This document shows, in pieces, positions 1 to 8,938 of a stretch of 64,000 bases of DNA (position 1 is the stretch's first letter; every line of letters starts with the position of its first letter). A model generated the notes under the pieces. It was not told the DNA's origin, ran no database searches, and saw nothing but the letters and a program-made list of their open reading frames with translations. Made by a program: the position numbers and the translations under genes. This stretch comes from Adiantum capillus-veneris (taxonomy: Eukaryota; Streptophyta; Polypodiopsida; Polypodiales; Pteridaceae): assembly GCA_014529385.2 (NCBI GenBank), contig CM043950.1, forward strand, positions 81,230,843 to 81,294,842. The letters run 5' to 3'.

Positions 1-1
1 A

Positions 2-850
2 CACCGCATGTGGGAACTTCCCAGAGACAGATATGCCCGCCTTGCACTTGAGTCCTCTTGACAGCTAGCCATGCAGGGAGATACAGCATGCTGGTATGGG
101 GAGATGACATCATGGTTTCAGGCGCATGGGTTCAGCATAGACAGATTGCCTCCCTTCCAGTACTCACTGGATGCACCCTCTCTGACTCTTACACAGTCCG
201 AGATCACCAGGCTCATCCGCCAGGACCTGACTCAGCTAGACACCAGGAGGACATGGATAATGCCAGCACAGGAGCTGGGCACGAAGATGGCTTTCTACAG
301 AGAGCATCTTCTCCAGCTTGCGGAGGACAGTTTTGTGACGAGGCCCAGATACATGGACAACCACTTGTCTCATGGGATACGATGTGCTATTGGCTAGATA
401 AGCACATCTTCACACCAGCTGCGAATCGAGACTGGGAGATACAGCGGAGTACCAGCAGAGGCCAGGACATGCCCCCTGTGTGACATCGAGCCTGAGACAA
501 AGTTGCACTACACATGCCACTGCCCCGTCTACTACGAGATGCGAGGCCGCTTCCATTGCTTGTTCAGAGAGGGCTTTGGACCAGTCTCCAAAGTCATGTG
601 GTATGAGGATCAGAGATGCCTGGGTTTGTTTTTGCTCGAGCTACACAGACACACAGAGAGCTTGATGAGAGGAGAGGCTAGCCAGTCTCAGAGACAAATC
701 ACAGACTTCTTTAGAGCTACCACTGGACACCCGGAGGAGCTACTACCACAGCAGAGCTCGTCGCCTCACACCAGAGGCACATTGATCAACCGAGCGACCG
801 AGCTGGGGAGATCCAGACGCCCACGACTGCGGAGGATTACACAGCATTGA
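2..850 (+). pseudogene. LINE-like reverse transcriptase, C-terminal part (broken)
   Basis: One frame runs from base 2 to the stop at 848-850, interrupted by TGA at 59-61 and TAG at 395-397. After the second stop it contains a cysteine-histidine cluster (CPLC, then H and C in HYTCHCPVYYEMR, about 474-543). This matches the zinc-binding tail (C-x2-C...H...C-P-x-Y...R) that follows the reverse transcriptase of many LINE-type retrotransposons. The catalytic part would lie left of the window. The TAG sits where a one-base change would keep an open I-A-R-L-type sequence, so it is probably decay. The segment ends in a 230-base untranslated tail (851-1083) ending in TTTCATTTCATTTCAT, then a CT tract. 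The family assignment is inference from the zinc tail only. Confidence 0.55.
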
Positions 851-1080
851 CGGAGGCTGCATTAGAGGATTCGGATCACTTTGGCCCGACATGCACGACA
901 CCCGGTCAGACTACTGACCATGGAGGAGATGATGAGATCCGCCAGCAACCGATGCTGAATCTCTTGTGATTTTGTCATCTTGTTACTCTGACTTTGTATC
1001 AGATCCACCACATTGTAACTTTTTGGTCTCATAGGTTACTTTGGCCTTTTGAAGACGTTAATATAACATTTCATTTCATT

Positions 1081-1083
<3 letters not shown>

Positions 1084-1157
<74 letters not shown>
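1084..1157. repeat. (CT)n microsatellite
   Basis: About 37 uninterrupted CT dinucleotides directly follow the TTTCATTTCAT tail of the LINE-like 3' end. The repeat could have grown from the LINE's own tail. Any serine-leucine ORF across it is an artefact. Confidence 0.97.
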
Positions 1158-1161
<4 letters not shown>

Positions 1162-1389
1162 TCTGTGCTTTAATCTGGCAATTCTATCGGTTTCAATTTT
1201 AATCTACCTAGCCTAGAACCTGCGCACGAATTGTTCCACGATTTAATTAAATGGCCCGTCGCATTGATGAGACCACACTCAAAGAGACACTGAACCTAGG
1301 ACACATCACACCCAGCTAAACCAACGCTCTAATGCCGTGCTTGTTTGCCTCTTGTAGGCTTGGGATGGATGGGCTATGTTTGTGTTGAC

Positions 1390-1614
1390 TCCTGGCCCGG
1401 ACCTGGATGGTTATGCGGGAGGAGTATTAAGAAGTCTGAGCAATGGTTACTCTTAGCACCTCCAAACGATGCAGGCTACGGTCTTGGGGGGCGTTTGGTT
1501 GTAAAAGGCCTCTATATCTCCCGGCCCGGACCTTTTTAGGTTATGCGGGAGGAGTGATGAGGGAGTCGTTGAATATCTCCCAGGCCGAACCTTGTTAGGT
1601 TATGCGGGAGGAGT
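1390..1614 (+). repeat. Three diverged stem-loop repeats sharing GGTTATGCGGGAGGAGT
   Basis: The 17-base block GGTTATGCGGGAGGAGT occurs at 1409-1425, 1539-1555 and 1598-1614. Each copy is preceded by a CTCC(C/T)-GGCCCGGACCT-like block, so CTCCCG pairs with CGGGAG and, in copies two and three, ACCT pairs with AGGT around a T-rich loop. The copies are 130 and 59 bases apart. The rest of 1158-1811 has no recognisable gene. I do not know what these repeats do. Confidence 0.6.
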
Positions 1615-1816
1615 GTTCATCGGCGATTTATGTTTCTATGTCTTCTAACATGCATATGTAAGCATTTGTGTTGCATTGTGATGTGCCCGCTACTACTGAA
1701 TATTCCTAATTGGATGAGATTGCCTAGGTATGTAATTTTTTAGTGCATCAAGACACCCGTGGAACATCAGTACGGTCTGGGTGTGATGGCTAATTTTACT
1801 ACGCCGGAATATCAAG

Positions 1817-2439
1817 TGTAACAGACTTGGACACTCCAAGTCAAGAATCAATCGCAACAGCACCAAATAACCACTTCAAAACAATTCACAGATCACAATA
1901 GATTTGCACTGGCCCGGCGGAGTTCCGTGCCTAGAGATATTGGCCCCAAAGACTGGCGCCCCTTTCGGTATTTCTTTTTATATTAATCAAATCAAAGTAC
2001 AAGAGTGTGGCTAGGGTTTCACTCTCAAACTCTGCATCCAGATGCCCTGAGAAGTGAAGCCCTCTCCACATATTTAAAGGTACAAGGGGCGCCCAAAAGC
2101 AGAGCCCCAAAAGCTTTCAAAATCAAAAGCATCAGTTCTCTCTCTTAGAGAGAGTCTCTTTTTTTTTTATAAAAAAAAACAAGTTCTCTCTTTTTCATGC
2201 AAAAAGCAACGCCCAAAAGCTGCCAACGCAAATTGCGGCGCAATTTGCGGAAAATCCGTACAGCCCTGCCACGTGGCACTGGCGCTAGAAATTAGGGTTT
2301 CAGCCAGCAGTTAGGGTTTCCAAAAATTAGGGCTTGCTGCGAATTAGGGTTTCTGGCAGATTTTAGGGTTTGCAGGAATTCTAGGGTTTCTGGCAGAAAT
2401 TAGGGTTTCTGCTGTCCGCCATGTCATCACTTTGTGACA
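1817..2439 (-). repeat. 3' LTR of the chromovirus
   Basis: 623 bp, TG...CA ends on both strands. It matches 8056-8677 with a handful of substitutions. It holds six TAGGGTTT motifs plus one variant (about 2289-2411), a conserved TATA-like CATATTTAAAGG (2069-2080, read on the minus strand as CCTTTAAATATG), and a CCACGTGGCA box next to a GTACAGCC/CGGAAAATCC block (about 2224-2285). Confidence 0.93.
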
Positions 2440-2456
2440 TACCCCCCTCTTGAAAG
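2440..2456 (-). other. Polypurine tract
   Basis: TACCCCCCTCTTGAAAG abuts the 3' LTR. On the minus strand this is a purine run ending in AGAGGGGGGTA immediately before TGTCACAAAG. It is the expected primer for plus-strand DNA synthesis. Confidence 0.85.
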
Positions 2457-3026
2457 CATTGTAATCGACCGATTACGCCTGCAAAACCGACAAAAGCCAT
2501 AAACCGTCTTAGCAGACACTGACTGTTAGTACCTACGTACTAGGAACACACATCTAGCACATGTACAAAATCGACAGTCACATCACAGGACATCACCAGA
2601 CATCAGAGGACATCACATGACATTCAACATTCACTCGGATCTTAGACCATGATTTATCGGCAATGTAGCTAGCAATCACATCTAGGTCCAATCGGGACCT
2701 CATCGATGTCCGATTGACTAACCCCTATTGCAACCATGTCTATTCGAGATCAATCAGACCAAAATGCTGCAGTCATTTCGGCTATCAGTTCTTGCACTCA
2801 CAAGAAGTCAAGAACAAATCAGTATCATTATTAGGAATTCCATTTCATAAAGCATACAGCAAAATACTGTCAGCTCTCAGTATCCCTGAAGCTCAAAGAG
2901 ACATCAGTGACTCTAGTATCTAAACCAAAGCATCTGTTGACAAAGGAGTGGAGTGACTCCCCTCTTGTGCATCCCACTGCACCAGATCTCCGACCAAGCT
3001 GAATTCTGGGTTCCATTTGGAGTAGA
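2457..3026 (-). other. 3' untranslated region of the chromovirus
   Basis: 570 bases between the chromodomain stop and the purine tract. They contain short CATCACA/GGACATCA repeats around 2575-2625 and no convincing coding sequence. The small frame at 2714-2923 on the plus strand resembles nothing known and runs against the element. Confidence 0.6.
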
Positions 3027-3293
3027 CTATGCTAAACCAAAAGCATCGAGGTAAAGTTTCACAATCTGAGGAGTATCTGCTAGGTCCTCCTCCTCCATCC
3101 ACTTGGCATCAAGTGCAGGATAATTCTTGAACTTAACCAAGAACCGCCTTCGGACTTTACCCTTATTCTTCGTATCCTTATGTGCCAAAATCTGTTCAGG
3201 AACAAGGATCTCCTCGTTTTCTTCCACTTCGGGTTGCTCATCAGGCTCCCCATCATCAGGCACATCACCTTTAAAAGGTTTCAAGAGACTCAC
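3027..3293 (-). CDS. Chromodomain tail of the chromovirus polyprotein
   Basis: An 88-codon frame ends in a chromodomain-like segment: an acidic linker, then EILVPEQILAHKD, a short basic stretch, FLVKFKNYPALDAKWMEE, and a C-terminal helix ending LYLDAFGLA. Chromodomains of this group bind histone marks and steer integration into heterochromatin. It is out of frame with the integrase upstream (stop near 3332), so one small indel separates them in this copy. The same C-terminal signature recurs at 13763-14047, which supports the assignment. Confidence 0.8.
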   Translation of the reverse strand: MSLLKPFKGDVPDDGEPDEQPEVEENEEILVPEQILAHKDTKNKGKVRRRFLVKFKNYPALDAKWMEEEDLADTPQIVKLYLDAFGLA

Positions 3294-3331
3294 ATGAAAT
3301 GCATTGTGAATCCTCCAAGTATCTGGCAGTT

Positions 3332-4549
3332 TCAGTCGGAGACTTCATTTATCTTTTCAATAATCTGGAAAGGGCCGTAGTATCGCATACTAAGCTTTGG
3401 AAAAAGCCTCTCCTTTCCCTTTTTCTTTCGTAGGCGTGCCTTCTCAAAACGTAAGAGCACCCAATCATCCTCCTTCAATTTCAAGTCGCGACGATGGCGA
3501 TCCGCTGCCTTTTTGTGTCGTTCTTGAGACTTCTGCAAAGTCTCGCGAACCTTGGCAAAAGCCGTATCCAGATCTCGCGTATATTCATTCGCTTCAAAGA
3601 TCTTATCTTTCGTGCTCAGGAAGGGTGGAACCTTCGCAGCACCTTCAACAATCTCAAATGGCACCTTCCCCGTCGACGAGTGTATCGTGTTATTGTAGGC
3701 AAATTCCACCAAAGGTAAATATCTTTCCCATTGAGTCTTCTGATCTGAGATATAAGACTTCAATAAATCTAGAACCACTGAATTGGCAATCTCGGATTGC
3801 CCATCAATCTGCGGGTGGAACGATGATGAGAACTGCAACCGCGTGCCAATGTTCTCCCAAATTGCCTTCCAAAACAAACTTGTAAATCTGGGGTCTCTGT
3901 CGGAGACAATTGTCTTAGGCATGCCATGTAATCTGAAAATCTGGGCCACAAGCAGTCTCGCTAAGTGATCCGGCTTGACTGTTTTCTTCACTGGAATGAA
4001 ATGAGCCTGTTTGCTAAATCTGTCAATAACAGTCCGGATACCATCGTGACCACTCTGTGTTCTCGGGAGATCAAAAATGAAATCCATCGCTATATTTTCC
4101 CAAGGGCGGGTGGGTATGGGTAAAGGCTGTAACAATCCCTGTGCTTTAGGCCCGTCAAACTTGACCTTCTGGCATACCAAGCAACTGCGCACAAACTCTT
4201 CCACATCTTTCTTGAGTCTCGGCCAAAAGAAATATCTCTCTACCCCTTTCATGGTGGTAGCAATGCCGCGGTGACCCGTAAAAGGTGGACAGTGGCATTC
4301 AGTCATAACCTTCTCCCTCAACGGCTGTGTAACGCACAACATAGTCTTTTTCATCAAGAAGCCTTCCCGAAGGGAGTATCCAGCTACTGTCTCTCCATCC
4401 CGTAGCCGTGTGAAAATATCTCCAAAATCTGTATCTGTGGCATACTGATCGACCATATCCTCGAAGCTCCTATGATGTATCGCGGAAATAGCCAGAACCA
4501 ACGGTTTCCGAGACAAAGCATCTGCCACCACATTCTTTTGTCCCTGCAC
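3332..4549 (-). CDS. Integrase (Ty3/gypsy)
   Basis: 405 codons. It opens with the RNase H end (NVVADALSRKP), then a zinc-binding domain (H...GHRG... and C-L-V-C), then the catalytic core with D in MDFIFDLP, D in VSDRDPRF and E in DGQSE, the expected DDE triad. A GPFQIIEKI-type SH3-like tail follows. The glutamate context is DGQSE rather than the usual DGQTE. It inserts the cDNA copy into the nuclear genome. The frame stays open over the whole catalytic domain and breaks just before the chromodomain. Confidence 0.92.
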   Translation of the reverse strand: MQGQKNVVADALSRKPLVLAISAIHHRSFEDMVDQYATDTDFGDIFTRLRDGETVAGYSLREGFLMKKTMLCVTQPLREKVMTECHCPPFTGHRGIATTMKGVERYFFWPRLKKDVEEFVRSCLVCQKVKFDGPKAQGLLQPLPIPTRPWENIAMDFIFDLPRTQSGHDGIRTVIDRFSKQAHFIPVKKTVKPDHLARLLVAQIFRLHGMPKTIVSDRDPRFTSLFWKAIWENIGTRLQFSSSFHPQIDGQSEIANSVVLDLLKSYISDQKTQWERYLPLVEFAYNNTIHSSTGKVPFEIVEGAAKVPPFLSTKDKIFEANEYTRDLDTAFAKVRETLQKSQERHKKAADRHRRDLKLKEDDWVLLRFEKARLRKKKGKERLFPKLSMRYYGPFQIIEKINEVSD

Positions 4550-5116
4550 ATGGACAATCTAGAAGTGGAACTGTGACAAGATGTTCGCCCGCCGCATCTA
4601 CTTTTCCGAAAGCTGCTTCTGTGACAAGAAGTAGCGCAAACTCTGATGGTCTATAAAGACAGTGAAATCCGCTCCGAGTAGGTAATGCCGCCATTGAGTA
4701 AGAGCATGGATAATCGCCAAAAGCTCTTTCTCATAAATCTATGCTGTCATCTCCGGCCTAGAGAACAAACGGCTCTCGTAAGCTATGACATGGCCTTCTT
4801 GCATCAAGACCGCACCCAGACTACGACCACAAGCATCACAATATACTTCGAATGACTTCTGCAAGTCCGGCAAAGTCAAAATAGGTCCTGTAGTTAATTT
4901 CTCTTTCAATGTCTGAAAGGCAGTCACCTCTGTGGGTCCCCACGAAAAAGGTACTCCTTTCTGTGTCAAGATATGCAAAGGGGAAGCAACCTCTGCAAAC
5001 TTTCGTATGAACCGCCTGTAGTACGAACATAGTCCCAAGAAGCTTCTAACTTCATGGACATTCTTCAAGTCGGGCCAATCACGGATAGTCTCTATCTTGG
5101 CCGGATCCATTTGCAC
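4470..5116 (-). pseudogene. RNase H region of the chromovirus (with stops)
   Basis: The frame 5116-4739 carries the RT thumb (RSFLGLCSYYRRFI) and RNase H start (FEVYCDACGRSLGAVLMQ, first catalytic D) and stops at the TAG just after FSRPEMTA. The same domain continues beyond the stop (YEKELLAIIHALTQWRHYLLG, then TVFIDHQSL), with at least one more stop near 4602 before the integrase frame. It degrades the RNA strand during reverse transcription in an active element; here it is inactivated. Confidence 0.85.
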
Positions 5117-6336
5117 TCTGCTGCTGACACAATGTGTCCCAAAAAGTGTATCTCTGGTAGGAAAAATTCACTTTTCTTTGCATTAATCACTAACTTGTGA
5201 TCTCGTAATGCCTGAAAGACCTGAAGTAGATGATCTCTGTGTTCTGCCTCATTCTTGGAGAAAACAATGATGTCGTCAAAGAAAGTGCCAACAAATAGCC
5301 TGTACTCTCGAAAAATCCGATCCATCATCCAGTTAAATGTCGCAGGAGCATTGGTTAAGCCAAAAGGCATCACCAAAAACTCAAATAACCCAAAAGTCGT
5401 CCGAAAAGCTGTCTTGTAGACGTCTCCCGGCGCTATCCTGATCTGATGATATCCACTCTTCAAGTCAATCCTGCTAAAGCACGAGGATCCCTGTAACCTG
5501 TCGAGTATATCATCGATCCTAGGAATCGGAAATCTGTTCTTGATGGTGATTTTGTTGAGAGCTCTATAATCGATGCACATTCTCCAAGATCCGTCTTTCT
5601 TCAAAACCAACAACACTTGAGAGCAATACGGTGAAGTACTAGGCTGGACAAGACCCTTTTCCAAGAGGTCTTTCACTTGGTTCATAATCTCTTCATTCTG
5701 TGCTCGGCTCACACGGTAGGGTGGCCGGTTCGGTGGTGTACTACCAGGTATCAGATCAATGGTATGATCTTCAGGACGAGCAAGTGGTAACTCTCCTGGC
5801 AGACCTCTTGAGAAGCAATCGGCATGAGAGTGTAGAAAATCTTGGCGTTCTTTATCAAGTTTAGACATATTTGTCCGATCATCATCACTCAACTCTTTCA
5901 TAAAGATCGAGTAAACAAACAGACTGGATTTCATTAATTTTGAAATGGCCGAAGCCGATACAATAGGGACAGACTCGCCCTTCAGTTTAATATCAAGTAC
6001 AATTGTTCTGCCCTTTTCTGTAGTCAAAGTCGCTTTTCTCGCCCGATAATCGACCACGGCGTTGTTCTTGTGGTACCAGGGAATCCCTAAGAGAACATCA
6101 CAACCCTCCAAAGGCATTGTGAAGAAGTCCTCATGCCCCAAATACCCCTGACAATGCAACCGAAGTTTGCCAATGACAGGTGTAATGGCTACGTCCCTGC
6201 CGGGTGCCGCTAGAACTGCCTCTGCAAGTGGTCCCATCCAATCGGGAGTAATCTCAAGCCGCGCCGCCAATTCTCGTGAAATGAAGTTGGCCTTGGCTCC
6301 TCCATCAAAGAAAATCAAGGCCTCTTGATCTTTCAC
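5092..6336 (-). CDS. Aspartic protease and reverse transcriptase (Ty3/gypsy pol)
   Basis: 414 codons. Residues 1-100 are the retropepsin-like protease, with the active site written FFDGGAKANFIS. The usual D-S/T-G-A is D-G-G-A here, a variant also present in the other gypsy protease of this window. Residues 200-400 are the reverse transcriptase: SPYCSQVLLVLKKDGSWRMC, IDLKSGYHQIRI, FGLTNAPATF and the catalytic box FFDDIIVFSK (about 5270-5284). It ends at a frameshift just after LGHIVS. The start methionine is simply the first in frame; the true polyprotein begins in gag. Confidence 0.9.
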   Translation of the reverse strand: MKDQEALIFFDGGAKANFISRELAARLEITPDWMGPLAEAVLAAPGRDVAITPVIGKLRLHCQGYLGHEDFFTMPLEGCDVLLGIPWYHKNNAVVDYRARKATLTTEKGRTIVLDIKLKGESVPIVSASAISKLMKSSLFVYSIFMKELSDDDRTNMSKLDKERQDFLHSHADCFSRGLPGELPLARPEDHTIDLIPGSTPPNRPPYRVSRAQNEEIMNQVKDLLEKGLVQPSTSPYCSQVLLVLKKDGSWRMCIDYRALNKITIKNRFPIPRIDDILDRLQGSSCFSRIDLKSGYHQIRIAPGDVYKTAFRTTFGLFEFLVMPFGLTNAPATFNWMMDRIFREYRLFVGTFFDDIIVFSKNEAEHRDHLLQVFQALRDHKLVINAKKSEFFLPEIHFLGHIVSAAECKWIRPR

Positions 6337-6348
6337 TTTGCCCCAAGC

Positions 6349-7984
6349 TCAGCAAAGTTCTGTACTTTCATCCATGGTGTCGGGATCAGTACCCACACAA
6401 TCTGGAGCCAGTCCTGTTTTCATCTTGCCTTTTCGTACACGGTCCTCAGCTGCTCTCGAACTCTCAGGCCTTTCGTCGTCCTTGTCATTCTGTTCTTTCT
6501 CTCCCTTTTTAGGGCACTTCCCGGAGATATGTCCAATTTCCCCGCATCCAAAGCACTTCCCCTCCCTGATGTAGCGAGTCCGCTCCTGAGGAGTAAGTCT
6601 AGGTCGTGCATCCTTTTTCTCTGGGTTGCTTTCTTTTTCTACTTTCATTCCCAGAAGTCTGTCCGGTTCGTTGTGTCGTGACCTCATCTGTGGGGTAGGT
6701 CAGACTGCCAAAGTGAATTGCAAAGCCCCGCTTCGCATGACTCATCAACTCCTGAATAGAAGCTGACTTCTGTTCCAAGCAGTGGTCTCGGATCTCTGTA
6801 GGTAGACCCAATGTAAACCGCTCAATCTGTTCTCTGAACGAGATCTTCTTGAATGAAGAGGCAGGTAGAAAAGAGTTCCAAAATCTTTCACAGTAAGAAT
6901 TCACTGTATCACTCTTGGTCATCCGGAGATGGTTCAAGCAGCTCGTATATCTCGCTCAAACTCTTGAGTCAACCAAGAAGAAATAAAAAGCCTCTTGAAT
7001 TTCAGCCATGTAACTGGCACAGTCTTGCTTAATAGAAGCGTGGACCACCAAGTGCGAGCATTCCCCTTAAAATAAGAGGCAGCTCTCCGAATCTTGGAGT
7101 GCTCTGAATAGCGTCATCCCGCGAAAGCGATGTCAAACTGCTGTATAAAAGACAAGGCCTTCGAAGCATCGGAGTATCCCGAAAAAGTATCAAACTTAAG
7201 TGCTTGACCACCTTCCTTAAACTCTCGGACTTTCTTGCTTTTATCTTTGAGAAAGTCATAATGGTTGGCTTTGTAAAGATTCTTCTTGTTCACATAAAAG
7301 TTCCCATTGTCAGAGTCTGAACTGCCCATAGACGAGTCCTCTGTAGAAGTGTCACTCACTGGGCGAGACTTAGACTTCCTTGCCTTTTTCTTGCCCTTTC
7401 CGAAGCGTTGTCTTGCTTCGCTTTTTGCTTTTCCTGTCTTCTTCGCTCGAGTCTGAAGAGCTAGAAGAACTGTCAGAAGAAGAAGAAGAAGAAGAATTGG
7501 GTAGGCCTTCAAACTTGACACGCTTCTTCAGTTTCTTTGCCTTGTCGAATGTCGACCGACGACCCAAATATCCCGGGAAGTCAGTGCCTTTCTTGTGCTT
7601 TTTGCCGTGCTTTTTGTCCTTCTTTTGCACGTCGAAAAGCTGAGCAATTCGTGCATCAACCACGTTCTCCAGTTCCTTCTCCGTATATTTCTTGGAGACA
7701 AAAGATTTCTTGAGAGCAGGCTTCGGGAGTGGTGTTGTGGTTCTTTGCCACTCTGTCTGTACCTCTTCCAAAGAGGTCTGGTTCATATATTTTGCCATCT
7801 TCGGGTCCCTAGCAAAATTGAGCATCATCTTTGTTGCATCATCAATCAATTTTCGACGCTCCATCTCTTGCTGCTCCGCTGGAGTAGGCCTAGGCGGGCC
7901 ATACTCCGTGCCGGAATCTTCGTTGTGATCCCTGCCCGCATCTCTAGATGCATAGGGAGTCGACTGATCATTGCCTGAAGCCAT
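6349..7984 (-). pseudogene. Gag of the chromovirus, frameshifted
   Basis: The likely start is ATG at 7984-7982 (MASGNDQS), about 60 bases after the primer site. The frame is lost near 7440 in a serine-rich tract, resumes to 7114, is lost again, and resumes at 6937 and 6687. Recognisable parts are an acidic/charged N-terminus, a poly-serine/basic linker, a capsid core (LKFDTFSGYSDASKAL...; later FTLGLPTEIRDHC) and one CCHC knuckle, CFGCGEIGHISGKC, near 6540. Gag packages the element RNA. At least three indels make it non-functional. The capsid motif is shared with 14560-14690. Confidence 0.85.
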
Positions 7985-8042
7985 AGGTGCTGCGGAAAAA
8001 AAATTCGGGGATCGGATTTCCCGTAGAAGAGAAATCGGCCGT

Positions 8043-8054
8043 GCTCTAATACCA
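8043..8054 (-). other. Primer binding site, iMet-tRNA type
   Basis: On the minus strand TGGTATTAGAGC lies one base inside the 5' LTR. The canonical plant initiator-methionine primer site is TGGTATCAGAGC, so there is one mismatch. It primes minus-strand cDNA synthesis. Confidence 0.88.
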
Positions 8055-8055
8055 C

Positions 8056-8677
8056 TGTAACAGACTTGGACACTCCAAGTCAAGAATCAATCGCAACAGC
8101 ACCAAATAACCACTTCAAAGCAATTCACATATCACAATAGATTTGCATTGGCCCGGCGGAGTTCCGTGCCTAGAGATATTGGCCCCAAAGACTGGCGCCC
8201 CTTTCGGTATTTCTTTTTATATTAATCAAATCAAAGTACAAGAGTGTGGCTAGGGTTTCACTCTCAGACTCTGCGTCCAGATGCCCTGAGAAGTGAAGCC
8301 CTCTCCACATATTTAAAGGTACAAGGGGTGCCCAAAAGCAGAGCCCCAAAAGCTTTCAAAATCAAAAGCATCAGTTCTCTCTCTTAGAGAGAGTCTCTTT
8401 TTTTTTATTAAAAAAAAGCAAGTTCTCTCGTTTTCATGCAAAAAGCAACGCCCAAAATCTGCCAGCGCAAATTGCGGCGCAATTTCCGGAAAATCCGTAC
8501 AGCCCTGCCACGTGGCACTGGCGCTAGAAATTAGGGTTTCAGCCAGCAGTTAGGGTTTCCAGAAATTAGGGTTTGCTGCGAATTAGGGTTTCTGGCAGAT
8601 TTAGGGTTTGCAGGAATTTTAGGGTTTCTGGCAGAAATTAGGGTTTCTGCTGTCCGCCACATCATCACTTTGTGACA
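8056..8677 (-). repeat. 5' LTR of the chromovirus
   Basis: 622 bp, the pair of 1817-2439. It carries the same TATA-like box (8308-8319), seven TAGGGTTT motifs at roughly 15-25-base spacing (about 8530-8650), and the CCACGTGGCA / GTACAG / CGGAAAATCC cluster. It would promote transcription leftwards. Confidence 0.93.
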
Positions 8678-8938
8678 TCAAGAGTTCCAATCTGGACGAA
8701 AGGAGAAGCTAACTCCTTGATCAAAGGAGCAGAAAGGAGAAGCTAACTCATTGATCAAAACAGCCGAAAGGAGAAGTTGACTCCTTGATCAAAGAGCAGA
8801 CAGGAGAAGCTAACTCCTTAATAAAAAGAGCAAATCGATTGTCCCTCGTAATGTCCCTCGGAAATTTTTGAGGTAATTTGAGTTGTTTTGCAGATATGCT
8901 GTAATCGCGGACGATTACTCTCTTTCAAGAAGGGGAGA
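8678..8938 (+). repeat. 3' internal end of an older gypsy element with 35-bp tandem repeats
   Basis: Four diverged copies of a roughly 35-base unit with AAGGAGAAGCTAACTCCTT (about 8698-8825) precede ATTGTCCCTCG and a purine tract AAGAAGGGGAGA (8928-8938). Each unit is itself an inverted repeat (AAGGAG/CTCCTT). The same ATTGTCCCTCG to purine-tract layout recurs at 11409-11518, so this is the 3' end of a plus-strand element of that family, cut by the chromovirus insertion. Confidence 0.75.

Larger units (their letters stand above)
1817..8677 (-). mobile_element. Complete Ty3/gypsy chromovirus, LTR to LTR
   Basis: A 6,861-bp element is bounded by two near-identical direct LTRs and flanked by the 5-bp duplication TCAAG (1812-1816 and 8678-8682). 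On the minus strand the order is 5' LTR, iMet-type primer site, gag with a CCHC knuckle, protease, reverse transcriptase, RNase H, integrase, chromodomain, purine tract and 3' LTR. This is the Ty3/gypsy order with the C-terminal chromodomain that defines chromoviruses. The frames carry several shifts and stops, so this copy is not autonomous, but the LTRs are only lightly diverged and the insertion looks fairly recent. The left flank (ATATCAAG) plus right flank (AGTTCCAATCTGG) reads like 11301-11320, so it landed inside a related gypsy element. Confidence 0.93.

Noticed and set aside
2224-2285. Interstitial telomere sequence or chromosome end at the TTTAGGG-like motifs
   Set aside because: The motifs are spaced 15-25 bases apart inside both LTRs, not contiguous, so they are part of the LTR.
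7380-7643. Plus-strand frames across 6325-7978
   Set aside because: Antisense shadows of the chromovirus gag; codon pattern and homology are on the minus strand.
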